Of a stretch of 64,000 bases of DNA, positions 36,828 through 46,110 are shown piece by piece; position 1 is the stretch's first letter, and each line of letters opens with the position of its first letter. The stretch spans positions 1 through 64,000 of the forward strand of contig JAHELC010000003.1 of NCBI GenBank assembly GCA_024644405.1, in the 5' to 3' direction. Made by a program: the position numbers and the translations under genes. Origin of the DNA: Nitrospinaceae bacterium. Its GTDB lineage: Bacteria; Nitrospinota; Nitrospinia; Nitrospinales; Nitrospinaceae. Below the pieces are notes generated by a model that worked only from the letters and a program-made list of their open reading frames with translations, was not told the origin of the DNA and searched no databases.

Positions 36828-38381
36828 ATGAAACAACTCTCTCCATTTGCAGGTTGGACGGCGTTGATCCTCGGGGTCACGGCGTTGATCACTTACCTGT
36901 TTCTGCCGGAATACACGCTGTTAATCCTGACCTTTGTCAGCATCGCGGGGATCAATGCTATCTTCTTTTTTACAGTTAGCCGGAAGGAAGTGATTCACGC
37001 CCTCAAAACGCGAACCGCGCTGTACGGCATGAACACGACCGTGGTCATTCTGGTGTTTCTGGGTATTCTGGTTTTTATCAATCTCCTGACGCATCGCCAC
37101 AAATTCCTCTGGGACGTCACTGAAACCTCGGCCTATACATTGTCCCCGCAAACCCGGAAGATCGTGCAGAACCTGCCGAGAAAAGTCAAATTGACGGCCT
37201 TCATCCAGGCCGGCAACCCCGGACGCGAAGACTTTCAACAACTGGTGGACGGCTATAAGGAACTGACAGACCAAATTGAAGTGGAGTTGGTCGACCCGGA
37301 CCGTCAACCAGCCGTCGTCAAGCAATATGGAGTGACCACGTACGGTACGGTGGTATTCGAAAGCGGCAAACAGGAAACCAAAGTCAAAAAGGCTACGGAG
37401 GAGAATTTAACCAATGCCCTATTGCAGGTCACACGGGATCAGCAAAAGAAAATTTATTTTCTGAGCGGCCACAAAGAAAAAAACCTCGAGAACAAAGAGA
37501 GAAGCGGATATTCCCAGGCCAAACAGGCTTTGGAGCGGGATCATTACAAAGTCGAGCCATTGCTCCTCCTGCAAACCGGCCAGGTGCCGGATGATGCGAA
37601 TGTTTTGATCATCAACGGACCGGAAAAGGCTTTGCAAGAATCGGAAATCGTAGCAGTCGAAGCCTATCTCAACCGGGGCGGAGCGATCCTGTTGCTGCTG
37701 GACCCGCAACAGGATGCCGGGCTCACCCCTTTTCTGGAACGGTGGGGAATCGACATCCGCGACGACCTGGTGATTGATCCACTTGCGAAACTATATGGTT
37801 CGGATTTCACGACTCCCATTGTCAGTCCGGTTGCCGACCATCCGATCACCCGCGACATCGGCCAGCAAACTATACTTCCCATGCTTCGTTCCATTTCCGC
37901 CATCACCACGGAAGGCCTGGAGACGACACCCGTGTTGTTCTCCGGACCCAAGAGCTGGGCGGAAAAAGAGTACCAATCTGGAAGAGTCCAACTTGATCCC
38001 GGAATCGATCTCCAGGGTCCGGTTCCGGTGGCCGTGGTGTCCTCCAAAATAATCAAATCCGCCAACAGCGCTGAAGAAAAACAATCCGCGGAGCCACCGA
38101 CTCCCTCAAAAAAAGCGCATCTGGTCGTGGTCGGCGATTCGGATTTCGCCAGCAACCAGTTTTTCAGTCTATACGGCAACGGCGACTTTTTTCTGAACAC
38201 CGCTTCCTGGCTGGCTAAGGAAGATAACCTTATCTCCATCCGCCCCCGCACTAGAAAATGGAGTCCGATCACCCTCACCGATACCCAGGGCAACCTGATT
38301 TCCCTGCTGGGTATCATTGTGTTCCCCGGTCTGGTGATTCTCGCCGGCTTCCGGATCTGGTGGAAAAGACGATCGTTATGA
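36828..38381 (+). CDS. GldG-like ABC accessory protein
   Basis: The start at 36828 has GGAGGTG five bases upstream; the longer frame would overlap the permease gene. The 517-residue protein has two or three N-terminal helices (about 10-30, 34-50 and 66-84). A large extracytoplasmic part resembles the GldG/IFT52-type domain, with DVTETSAYTLSPQTRKIV, LDPQQDAG and VVVGDSDFASNQ, and a C-terminal helix follows (about 490-510). It works with the GldA- and GldF-like proteins. Its stop overlaps the next start by four bases. Confidence 0.9.
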   Translation: MKQLSPFAGWTALILGVTALITYLFLPEYTLLILTFVSIAGINAIFFFTVSRKEVIHALKTRTALYGMNTTVVILVFLGILVFINLLTHRHKFLWDVTETSAYTLSPQTRKIVQNLPRKVKLTAFIQAGNPGREDFQQLVDGYKELTDQIEVELVDPDRQPAVVKQYGVTTYGTVVFESGKQETKVKKATEENLTNALLQVTRDQQKKIYFLSGHKEKNLENKERSGYSQAKQALERDHYKVEPLLLLQTGQVPDDANVLIINGPEKALQESEIVAVEAYLNRGGAILLLLDPQQDAGLTPFLERWGIDIRDDLVIDPLAKLYGSDFTTPIVSPVADHPITRDIGQQTILPMLRSISAITTEGLETTPVLFSGPKSWAEKEYQSGRVQLDPGIDLQGPVPVAVVSSKIIKSANSAEEKQSAEPPTPSKKAHLVVVGDSDFASNQFFSLYGNGDFFLNTASWLAKEDNLISIRPRTRKWSPITLTDTQGNLISLLGIIVFPGLVILAGFRIWWKRRSL

Positions 38382-40156
38382 AGTTCCGCAGCACCCTTTG
38401 GAATACCCTCTGGCTGATCCTCGTGTTTATCGCCCTCGGCCTGTACCTGGCCCTGGTCGAAGTACCCACTGCAGAGAAGAAAGACGCGGAAGAAACCCGA
38501 TCCAAGCAAGTACTCCATTTCAAAGTGGAAGAGGTTGAGGAATTCGATCTCATCAAACCCTCCGGGACAATCAAGATTAAACGCAACCCGGAGAACGCGC
38601 GCTGGAATATCGCCGAACCCCTGGGCGTCCCGGGAGAAGACAGCGTCATCAATCAACTGCTGCTCGTTTTGGAGGAAGCCCGGATCACCCGCGTGGTGGA
38701 TGAAGAACCGAAGAGTCTGGCGGATTTCGGATTGAAAGATCCGACACTTCAAATCGCCCTGCGTTTCAAAACCGGGGAACCCCAAACGCTCCTGGTGGGA
38801 GACGCCAGCCCGCTCGGTCATGACACCTACATCAAGCTGGCGGACGAGCAACGCGTGCTCCTTTCTTTTTTCGATAAAAGCCAACTCGATGCATCCCTGA
38901 ACGACTTGCGCAACAAAACCCTGCTCGATTTCGTGGCCCGCGATGTCACCGCAGTGGACCTCAAGTTTGGAAAGGACACCCAGCGTTTCGTAAAGGAAGG
39001 AGAAGATTGGAAACTGACTGCACCGGTCAACGCCCTGGGCGACGCCGATGAAATCTCCAACTTTCTGAGTAATATCCGAAGCGAACGCATTGAAACCTTC
39101 GTCTCCGAAACGCCTGAGGAGGTCGTCCCCCTGGGGCTGAATCCTCCGCGCATCCTTCTTAAAATCCAGGCGGAAAAAGCCAAGCAGTCGTGGACCCTTA
39201 AAATCGGCAAGCCGTACGACGAACATTCCTTCTACGCACAACGCGGACAACCCGATAATATCGTGACCGTATCAGAAAGCCTGGTGGATACTCTTTCCAA
39301 AAATCCCCTCAGCTTTATGGAGAAATCACTCATAACCTTCAGAGAGGAGGATGTGGCGGCCATCGAGAGCCGGGATGGAAAGGAAACCGTGCATGTGGTT
39401 CGCGATCCCGGAACCAGGGGACAATGGAAATTCAAGAACCCGGAGAATGGTTCAGTCGATTCCGCCACCGTCAACACATTGTTGCTGGACCTTCAAGAAG
39501 CGCAAATCGAGAAATTCGCGCCGACCAAACAGTTGAAGCTGTTTGGATTGGATGCCCCTCAAAAGGAACTGTCCATATTCAAGAAAGACGGGTCAAAAGC
39601 AACTCTCCAATTGGGGAACACCGGCAAGAACCAGCAGTATTCATTTGTCACCCGCAGCGTGGACCAGTCGGTTTTCGAGCTGGACGCTAAAACGGTGAGT
39701 AAAATTTTCCGCCCCCGTGGCGATTTCAAGGATAAAAAACTGCTGAAATTCGATCCGGAACGGGTCGCCCGTATCCTGATCGAGTATCCAGACAAAACTT
39801 TTGAGTTGGACAAACAGGACAACCAATGGGTGCTCATTCAGCCGGAAGAGTTGGACGACCTCAAACCGTTTGTCGGCAAGGATGTTTTGTGGACCCTGAA
39901 CAACCTGGAATACGTAACGAAGCTGAATTCCAAAGAGGTTGCAGAAGAAACGGGACTGGAGAAGTCCCGCCTGACCCTCACCCTGCGCGACCGTGACAAT
40001 CATTCCCTGGGCCAGCTTAAAATCGGCCAACCCGTGAAGGGCCAGCCGCTTCTTTACAGCCAGCTGGCCGGAGACCCGGCCCTGTACCAGATCAGGGACC
40101 GCACCCTGAGCGAAATCCCCGATTCGCTGGACCGTTTTCGGAAAAACGCGCGCTGA
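38378..40156 (+). CDS. DUF4340 protein of the Gld-type ABC operon
   Basis: The ATG at 38378 overlaps the previous stop (ATGA), giving 592 residues. A single N-terminal helix (about 8-26) anchors a long extracytoplasmic part made of repeated DUF4340 units, each with a pattern such as WNIAEPLGVPGEDSVINQLL followed by FGLKDPTLQI. DUF4340 proteins regularly follow GldG-like genes and are thought to act on the outside of the same transporter. Function is unproven. It is the last gene of the operon. Confidence 0.88.
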   Translation: MKFRSTLWNTLWLILVFIALGLYLALVEVPTAEKKDAEETRSKQVLHFKVEEVEEFDLIKPSGTIKIKRNPENARWNIAEPLGVPGEDSVINQLLLVLEEARITRVVDEEPKSLADFGLKDPTLQIALRFKTGEPQTLLVGDASPLGHDTYIKLADEQRVLLSFFDKSQLDASLNDLRNKTLLDFVARDVTAVDLKFGKDTQRFVKEGEDWKLTAPVNALGDADEISNFLSNIRSERIETFVSETPEEVVPLGLNPPRILLKIQAEKAKQSWTLKIGKPYDEHSFYAQRGQPDNIVTVSESLVDTLSKNPLSFMEKSLITFREEDVAAIESRDGKETVHVVRDPGTRGQWKFKNPENGSVDSATVNTLLLDLQEAQIEKFAPTKQLKLFGLDAPQKELSIFKKDGSKATLQLGNTGKNQQYSFVTRSVDQSVFELDAKTVSKIFRPRGDFKDKKLLKFDPERVARILIEYPDKTFELDKQDNQWVLIQPEELDDLKPFVGKDVLWTLNNLEYVTKLNSKEVAEETGLEKSRLTLTLRDRDNHSLGQLKIGQPVKGQPLLYSQLAGDPALYQIRDRTLSEIPDSLDRFRKNAR

Positions 40157-41015
40157 CCCCGGTTCCTTATTGGACCGATTTGGCGAATTTTAACAGAAAA
40201 TCAATATCCCTTTAATATCAAATAGTTATTTTTATTTTGAATTTTTTTAGCCTGTTCAGGTATTATTTATTATATTTAACTCTCCACCAGGCTCTCCTCT
40301 CCCGATGCCCCATCATATAGTTCGATGGAATAATTACTGCCCCAATATGTTGTGGTTGTTATTTATTGTTAATGAAATCCAAATTCATTTATTCTATAAC
40401 TTATTGATTTATTGTGAGTTACATAATATGCGCAGAGTTTTTGATTTATCCGCTTGACACCCTACAATATATAGTGGTACATTTCCCCAGCCACACAATA
40501 TAAAGGATTTTAATCTGTTACCGTACTTCTGTGCTTGTTGGATCAACCTCAGATCATTTGGAACCGAATGACCAGACTTACGATTCAAAATACAGATTTT
40601 CCCTGCCCCTCCCGGCGGGTTACTTTAAAAACGGCTTCCTTTTCCCCCATGCATCTTTTAAACCTCTTGGGGTTTGAGATGCAGGTAATGCCCCTTCCTA
40701 AACCCTCAAATGTATTGAGCGCCGGCCGAGACCTGCATACACAATCGGCAAACAAGCTCATTCCAAGCGGCGTTAGGTGGAAGCGTTTTTTACGGTCAGC
40801 GTTTGTTCCTCGCGGAACGGGCCAGGGCCAAAAAGTAACCCGCCACCCTTTCGTTATTTCGCCCCGTCGGCAGTGTAAGAGTCTGTACGCTTATTCTCTT
40901 CCATTGCAATCCTGTTTTCTGCCAGGGACAGGACGGTCGTTTGACCTCAAGGGGTTTGACCAGCCCAAACGCCGACGTTCTCTTGCATCTTCCGACGGGG
41001 TTTCTTCATATTAAA
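40157..41015. other. Long gene-free region
   Basis: About 860 bases lie between the ABC operon and dut. The first half is AT-rich. The second contains a 13-bp inverted repeat pair (40614-40626 and 40832-40844). A 159-codon frame (40535-41014) spans this and lacks similarity or a ribosome binding site, so it is not called. TTGACA at 40454 has no matching -10 element at proper spacing. Confidence 0.45.
40614..40844. repeat. Segment bounded by 13-bp inverted repeats
   Basis: GGCGGGTTACTTT at 40614-40626 and its exact complement AAAGTAACCCGCC at 40832-40844 bound 231 bases. A one-mismatch relative of the right arm with similar flanks occurs at 21399-21411. It may be a non-autonomous repeat or a structured RNA. 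Confidence 0.45.
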
Positions 41016-41453
41016 ATGGATACACTCGACGCATCGAAAACCGTTTGCCGGGTGGCAGGAGGGTTTACCCCCTCCTACGCCTACCCCGGTGACGCGGGTG
41101 CGGACTTGTGTGCCGCCACCGATACCGTCATTCCCGCCCGTGGCAAAATGCTGGTCGCCACCGGCATCCGTCTCGCCCTCCCGGACGGGCACGTCGGCCT
41201 CATCTGGCCGCGCAGCGGCATGGCCGTCAAACACGGCATCGACTGCGGCGCCGGGGTGATCGACTCCCAGTACCGCGGCGAAGTCAAAGTCCTGCTGTTC
41301 AATCACTCCGACGGCGAGCACTTCATCAAACAGGGAGACCGCATCGCGCAACTCCTCGTGCAGAAAGTCGAGACCGTGGAATTCCTGCCGGTCGACGACC
41401 TCGACGCCACCGACCGCTCAGCCTCCGGTTTCGGCTCCACCGGCCCAGCGTGA
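41016..41453 (+). CDS. dut: dUTP diphosphatase
   Basis: The 145-residue trimeric enzyme hydrolyses dUTP to dUMP and pyrophosphate, keeping uracil out of DNA. All five motifs are present: PGDAGADL, PRSGMAVKHGI, VIDSQYRGEV, GDRIAQLL and RSASGFGSTG, the last near the C-terminus. The start at 41016 gives a normal length; the longer frame enters the repeat-bearing region. GC content is much higher than in the upstream gap. Confidence 0.97.
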   Translation: MDTLDASKTVCRVAGGFTPSYAYPGDAGADLCAATDTVIPARGKMLVATGIRLALPDGHVGLIWPRSGMAVKHGIDCGAGVIDSQYRGEVKVLLFNHSDGEHFIKQGDRIAQLLVQKVETVEFLPVDDLDATDRSASGFGSTGPA

Positions 41454-41615
41454 CGCTGGACCCAATTTCGCCGAGCGTGACTTCCGCGATTGAAACGTTA
41501 TCTTCGCGTCCAAAGGTTTTAAATTGCCACCGGCAGACCCCCTGACCCTACCCTCACTTGATTTTTTTCCGCACCGGATTTAAATTAATGGTCCATCACT
41601 TTTTGATTGCTCGTC

Positions 41616-42140
41616 ATGAAAATACGGGTCAACCATTCTAAAATCGAACTGGTAAAGGGCGACATCACCGAAAGCAACACCGACGCCATCGTCAACGCCG
41701 CCAATGCGCAATTGATTCTGGGAGCAGGGGTGGCAGGCGCGATCCGCTCCAAGGGAGGTCCGTCCATTCAAGAGGAATGCAACGCCATCGGGCATTGCCC
41801 GGTGGGCGGGGCGGTGATCACCGGCGGGGGCAATTTGAAAGCGCGGCATGTTATTCATGCCGTCGGACCCCGCCAGGGCGAAGGCGATGAGGTAACCAAA
41901 TTAAAAAACGCCACTCTCAACAGTTTGAAAGTGGCGAAAGAAAACAAATTGAAATCAATCACCTTCCCGGCGATCAGTACCGGCGTCTACGGATTCCCCA
42001 TCGACGCCTGCGCCCGCATCATGCTCACCACCGCAAAGACATACCTCTCCGGCCCCACGATAATCAAGCGCGTCGTTTTCGCGTTATTCGACGAAACAAG
42101 TTTTAAAGCGTTCGAAGATCAAATAAAAACATTGAAATAA
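41616..42140 (+). CDS. Macrodomain (ADP-ribose-binding) protein
   Basis: The 174-residue protein is a single macrodomain. VKGDITESNTDAIVNAAN, the GAGVAGAIRSKGG loop, HCPVGGAVITGGGNL, VIHAVGP and FPAISTGVYGFP match the family that binds ADP-ribose and often removes it from proteins or O-acetyl-ADP-ribose (YmdB-like). ATG at 41616 is preferred over the in-frame TTG nine bases earlier. It has no operon partner. Confidence 0.92.
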   Translation: MKIRVNHSKIELVKGDITESNTDAIVNAANAQLILGAGVAGAIRSKGGPSIQEECNAIGHCPVGGAVITGGGNLKARHVIHAVGPRQGEGDEVTKLKNATLNSLKVAKENKLKSITFPAISTGVYGFPIDACARIMLTTAKTYLSGPTIIKRVVFALFDETSFKAFEDQIKTLK

Positions 42141-42150
42141 GAAAACCTGG

Positions 42151-42194
42151 ATCCTTAACGGAGCTTGTCCTGAGCTTGCCGAAGGGTTAAGGAT
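42151..42194. repeat. Palindromic dispersed-type element
   Basis: ATCCTTAAC (42151-42159) and GTTAAGGAT (42186-42194) flank a core containing GAGCTTGTCCTGAGC and GCCGAAGG. Cores of this type are scattered through many bacterial genomes as short palindromic repeats. It lies between the macrodomain and radical SAM genes, which converge, and may also end transcription. Confidence 0.6.
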
Positions 42195-42250
42195 GACAAA
42201 CAGTACCGATTTGTCAATCTGAGGGGCCTTGGCGACGAAGAATCTGGGTT

Positions 42251-43492
42251 TTAAAGGAAATAATCTTCTTCTTCGGGGGTGTGGGGGACCAGGGCGTCGA
42301 GTTTTTCGGGGTGTTTGATGAGGTCTTCGAACCACCAGTTGACGTGGTTGTAGAGGCAGGTCACGTTTTCGCATTCCTTGGTGGCGTTGAATTCGTGAAT
42401 CATACTGGTGCAGGTGTCGCGCACGCCGGCGTAACCCTGGGCGTCGGCGTAACCGTCCTTCTCGCCGAGCTGGCCGTGCGGCTGGTTGCGGTACACGGGG
42501 CAGTTGTAGGTGCCGAGCGGACTCAGAATCTGCCGGAAAAACTGCATGTGGCATCTCTGCGGCTGGCCGACGTTGTCGGTCGACTTCTCACCGGTCAACA
42601 GCATTTTGAGATTGGTGGCGCGGTGGACTTTGAAGGTGTCGTCTTCCAGTGCGGAAGCTTTTTCCAACTGCCCGCTGATCACCTTGATGATTTGCTTGTA
42701 GCGTTTGTCCGACGCTTCGAGGTCGATCACTTCCGCATTGTTGATTTCAGCGCGGGTCAGGAACGGTTTGAACGCAATGTAGTCGAACTGGTTGCGCTTG
42801 GCGAGCGCCGCCGCCTCGGCCATCTCGTGCATGTTCTCGACGATGTCTTCATCGAAGATGTTGGCGCCCTTCCATGTGACGATATACGAAAACCCGACTT
42901 TAAAACTGGAATTGACCGCCTTGATGTCGGGAATATGCGCACAGATTTCTTCCAGCGTGATTTTGAATTTCGGCAGGTGCATGGCCTGGAACGTGGGATC
43001 GGTTCCCGAATCGAGCGACAGCCGCACCCAGTCGCCCTCGTCCAGGCAATCGGCGATGTTGAGGATTCTTTTGTTGCCCGCCCCGTTGGACACGATGGAC
43101 ACCTGCAGTTTCAATTCCTTCATGAAACGGATGGTCTCTTCGAATTTCGGATACGTAGTCGGTTCACCGCCGCCGATGACGATGACCGACTTGAGGCCTT
43201 TTTCGGCCATCAGTTTCAGCGAATCGAGCAGGCGCTGGTGATCGTAGCGGATGTTCAGGTTGAGAATCTCCTTGTCGACGCAGTGATCGCAGGCGTAGTT
43301 GCACGCGGTGGTGAGGTCGAGATTGATGGAGACCGGGGCGAAGTCGGGCATGGCTTCCGGATTGCGGTTCTCGCCGCTGGCCAGCCATTTGACGTATTCC
43401 TTGACGCGCGGCAGGGTGTCCGGCTGGCGGAGTTTGGCGGCGAAATCGTGAATGGAGGACAGCGCAACTTTCTGTTTTTCAGCAGTATTCAT
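42251..43492 (-). CDS. Radical SAM protein with SPASM-like C-terminus
   Basis: The 413-residue protein binds a [4Fe-4S] cluster through CNYACDHC (about residues 65-72). It has the SAM-binding GGEPTTYP block and strands typical of a radical SAM TIM barrel. The C-terminal third has further cysteines (CHMQFF...YNCPVYR, then DTC and CENVTC), like the auxiliary cluster site of SPASM proteins. Substrate is unknown. It is the last gene of a four-gene minus-strand operon with a Gfo/Idh oxidoreductase and two heptose/LPS genes, overlapping its neighbour by four bases. A sugar modification or a peptide maturation role are both possible. Confidence 0.85.
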   Translation of the reverse strand: MNTAEKQKVALSSIHDFAAKLRQPDTLPRVKEYVKWLASGENRNPEAMPDFAPVSINLDLTTACNYACDHCVDKEILNLNIRYDHQRLLDSLKLMAEKGLKSVIVIGGGEPTTYPKFEETIRFMKELKLQVSIVSNGAGNKRILNIADCLDEGDWVRLSLDSGTDPTFQAMHLPKFKITLEEICAHIPDIKAVNSSFKVGFSYIVTWKGANIFDEDIVENMHEMAEAAALAKRNQFDYIAFKPFLTRAEINNAEVIDLEASDKRYKQIIKVISGQLEKASALEDDTFKVHRATNLKMLLTGEKSTDNVGQPQRCHMQFFRQILSPLGTYNCPVYRNQPHGQLGEKDGYADAQGYAGVRDTCTSMIHEFNATKECENVTCLYNHVNWWFEDLIKHPEKLDALVPHTPEEEDYFL

Positions 43493-44424
43493 ATTTGGAG
43501 ATTCTCCACTATGTTCTTCAAATCGATCATCGACGCGATCAGTTGTTGTTTATCGGTGGGCTTCCCGTTTTCGAGATCAGCCAGATAGTTCCGGACCCTT
43601 TTCTCCAGCGGATCTTCCACCGCCACCGGCTTCCCCGACTCGCCGGTGAACATCATTTGATATTCGGGAAGTTGGATGGTCCGCCGCACGGCATGGCCGT
43701 TGATGGCGTATCCCGCCGGACGCGGGCTCTCCGGAGTTTGAACCAGATCCACGGCCACTTCCAGACATCCGGCTGCATGCCGGTATTCAAATGAAACCGT
43801 CAGGTGTTCGGGAGTTTTGGCGGCCGCCCGGGGATTCTGAACCTCACCGAGCCCCGTTAAACAGTGTACCATGCTCAGCACGTGAGGCAATGCGTCGATC
43901 GCCATATTTATGCCGGAAGACGCCGGTCCCATCAACATCTCAAACCGCTCTACCGGTTGACTCTTCACTTCCGGGTAGAGCGAATAATACTCGTCCAGGG
44001 TTTCCGGCCATTGGGTTACCAGTTGCAGGAGTTGTCCGTCTCCGCAGAACCGGTCGACCAGGCGTTCCACTTCATTCGGATCAACGGGCTGGCCGTCATC
44101 CCAGAAGAATGGTTTTTCGCACAAACAGGAAATACCGAATTCCGCCACTGTCTCCAAATGCTGGCGATGCACTCCGGTGGGCGAGGCGATGACGACGATC
44201 GTGGGCTTCGCCTGTTCGATGGCGGATTTTAAATCCGTGTAACCCTGCGTCGATATGCCGTACTGTGGTTGCAGGTAACGCGCGGTTTCTTCCACCGAGT
44301 GGGACGAGGTGCCGACGATGCCGCTGATCTCCGCACCCTGTTGGTGAAAGTATTGGGCGATGAATTCGCCCAATCCCTGTTTACGCCGTCTCGCTCCGAC
44401 TACCAGCACCCGATGAACGCTCAC
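43489..44424 (-). CDS. Gfo/Idh/MocA-family oxidoreductase
   Basis: The 311-residue protein has an N-terminal Rossmann fold and the family marker CEKPFFW (near residue 100), in place of the usual EKP block, with ASPTGVHRQHLE before it. Such enzymes oxidise or reduce sugars or sugar nucleotides with NAD(P). GTG at 44424 is chosen because AAGGAGG lies five bases before it; an in-frame GTG six bases upstream would sit inside that site. It overlaps the waaF-like gene by about 44 bases and the radical SAM gene by four. The substrate is probably a surface sugar, by context. Confidence 0.82.
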   Translation of the reverse strand: MSVHRVLVVGARRRKQGLGEFIAQYFHQQGAEISGIVGTSSHSVEETARYLQPQYGISTQGYTDLKSAIEQAKPTIVVIASPTGVHRQHLETVAEFGISCLCEKPFFWDDGQPVDPNEVERLVDRFCGDGQLLQLVTQWPETLDEYYSLYPEVKSQPVERFEMLMGPASSGINMAIDALPHVLSMVHCLTGLGEVQNPRAAAKTPEHLTVSFEYRHAAGCLEVAVDLVQTPESPRPAGYAINGHAVRRTIQLPEYQMMFTGESGKPVAVEDPLEKRVRNYLADLENGKPTDKQQLIASMIDLKNIVENLQI

Positions 44425-45463
44425 CGGCACCTCCTTGATCCAAAATTTGTTGAACGGCGTGAAACACCTTGTCCGGTGTCATCTCGATCATGCAGGGATG
44501 ATCAATGGGGCACACTTTCTTGTGACAGGGCACGCAGGGTAAATCCTCACGCAGGATCACCGTTTTGTCCAAATGACAGTTGGTGTGACGCGGATCGGTC
44601 GGCCCCATCAGCACCACCACCGGTTTGTCGAAAGCGACCGCGTAATGGCGCGGTCCGGTGTCGTTGGTCACCAGCAGGTCCATGCGCTGGGCCAACGCCT
44701 TCAACACGCCGAGGTCGGCTTTGTCCGGACCGGTATTGATGATGTCTGCTTTCGAAGTTTGAACGATTTCGTCAGCGATGGCGTCTTCTCCAGGTCCCAC
44801 CAGCAACAGCAGTTTAGTTCGATACCGGTTCTGAATGGACTCCGCCAGCTCGGCAAAATATTTCGGAGGCCAGCATTTGGATGACCCGAACTGGGCACCG
44901 GGGTTGAGTGCGATGACCCGGTCTTCCTGCTTAATTCCGTAATTCTGCAACAGTTCCTCTCCCCGCGCAGATTCTTCATCGGTCAGGTACAACTGCGGCG
45001 TCACCGGCACTTCGATCTTCAATCCCATCCATTTCAGGAGTTCGAGATAGTAATCGGTCATGGGCACGGGTTGGTAGCGTCCGTTCTCCATCGGCGGGTT
45101 GGGTCCCTGGATGAAATGCTTCCGGAACCCCCGGCGGTAGCCGACGATGTTGTTCACACCTCCCCAGCGCACGGACAAAAACGAACGAAAGGAATTGGGC
45201 AACAGGAGGGCGAGGTCCGGTGACTCGTCGCGGATTGCAGACGCCAGTTGTTTCATTCCTCCGAAGCCTTTGTCCTGGCAGGGGATCAAGCGGTCGATGC
45301 CGGGATGCCCCACCAGAATTTTGGCGGCGTATTGGCGCACCGCGACGACGATCCGTGCCTCCGGGTAATTGTTTTTCAGGATGCGGATGACCGGTTCGGC
45401 CATCACCACATCCCCCACCCAGTTGGGGAAACGGATCAGAATCCTTTGGATAGGATCGCTCAT
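44381..45463 (-). CDS. waaF: ADP-heptose:LPS heptosyltransferase (glycosyltransferase family 9)
   Basis: The 360-residue enzyme adds heptose to the LPS inner core at the cytoplasmic face. N-terminal RFPNWVGDVVMAEPVIRIL, the central NPGAQFGSSKCWPPKYFAEL block and the C-terminal VTNDTGPRHYAVAF and MGPTDPRHT blocks are typical of WaaF/WaaC. CVPCHKKVCP near the end is also common in WaaF. The ATG at 45463 follows the rfaE2 stop by one base, so the two are coupled; the longer frame to 45517 is not needed. Confidence 0.92.
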   Translation of the reverse strand: MSDPIQRILIRFPNWVGDVVMAEPVIRILKNNYPEARIVVAVRQYAAKILVGHPGIDRLIPCQDKGFGGMKQLASAIRDESPDLALLLPNSFRSFLSVRWGGVNNIVGYRRGFRKHFIQGPNPPMENGRYQPVPMTDYYLELLKWMGLKIEVPVTPQLYLTDEESARGEELLQNYGIKQEDRVIALNPGAQFGSSKCWPPKYFAELAESIQNRYRTKLLLLVGPGEDAIADEIVQTSKADIINTGPDKADLGVLKALAQRMDLLVTNDTGPRHYAVAFDKPVVVLMGPTDPRHTNCHLDKTVILREDLPCVPCHKKVCPIDHPCMIEMTPDKVFHAVQQILDQGGAGERSSGAGSRSETA

Positions 45464-45464
45464 T

Positions 45465-45968
45465 TTATTTTTTGAGTTTGGCCAGGATATCAGTCGTGCT
45501 GTGGTCTTTGGAATCACCCACAGTCACCACCTCGCCGCCGTAGGCTTTCACGATGGGATACTCCGGCATTTGTTCCAGGCGGTCGGCGTAGTCGGTCCCT
45601 TTGGTGTGAACGTCGGGTTTCAATAGTGCGCACAACGGACCGGGATGGTTGTCCTCCAGCGGCACCACGTAATCGACCGCCTCGATGGCGGAGATGATTT
45701 CCATCCGCTCGTAATCCGGGTTGACGGGGTTGCGGTCCGGCTTGATGCGCTTGACGGACGCGTCGGTATTGATGGCGACGACGAGGATGTCCCCCAGCGC
45801 CTTGGCGCCGAACAGGTAACGCAGGTGCCCGACGTGCAAAATCTCGAAACAGCCGTTGGCGAACACCACTTTGCGGCCGGCTTGGCGGTGCTCTTCCAGA
45901 ACCGGTACCAGATCCGCCGGATTGGGATAAACTTTTTTCTGATGGACGGGAATAACCGGATCGCTCAC
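45465..45968 (-). CDS. rfaE2: D-glycero-beta-D-manno-heptose 1-phosphate adenylyltransferase
   Basis: The 167-residue nucleotidyltransferase makes ADP-heptose from heptose 1-phosphate and ATP, feeding LPS core synthesis. FANGCFEILHVGHLRYL contains the HxGH motif, and KGTDYADR and GDSKDHSTTDI are the other conserved blocks. It corresponds to the C-terminal domain of E. coli HldE, here a separate protein. GTG at 45968 has AAGGAG five bases upstream. It heads the operon. Confidence 0.95.
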   Translation of the reverse strand: MSDPVIPVHQKKVYPNPADLVPVLEEHRQAGRKVVFANGCFEILHVGHLRYLFGAKALGDILVVAINTDASVKRIKPDRNPVNPDYERMEIISAIEAVDYVVPLEDNHPGPLCALLKPDVHTKGTDYADRLEQMPEYPIVKAYGGEVVTVGDSKDHSTTDILAKLKK

Positions 45969-46110
45969 ACGAACTCCTTGCAGGCGGGTTCACTTTAAAA
46001 ATCTATTTTAAAGGAATTTTTGCCCGAGGCCTACACCTAATGTAGGCGAACTACCGGAAAAGGCACTGATTTTAAACCTCCAACGGGACTGGTGAACCGA
46101 AAGTAGGTTT

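Noticed and set aside
37664-39250. 528-codon minus-strand open frame
   Set aside because: It is antisense to the GldG-like and DUF4340 genes, which have clear motifs and coupled starts.
40454-40459. TTGACA as the promoter of dut
   Set aside because: No acceptable -10 element occurs 15-18 bases downstream, and dut lies over 500 bases away.
40535-41014. 159-codon plus-strand frame before dut
   Set aside because: No ribosome binding site or family similarity is seen, and it runs through both arms of an inverted repeat.
42281-43588. 435-codon plus-strand open frame
   Set aside because: It is antisense to the radical SAM gene with its CxxxCxxC motif; GC-rich codon use produces long opposite frames here.
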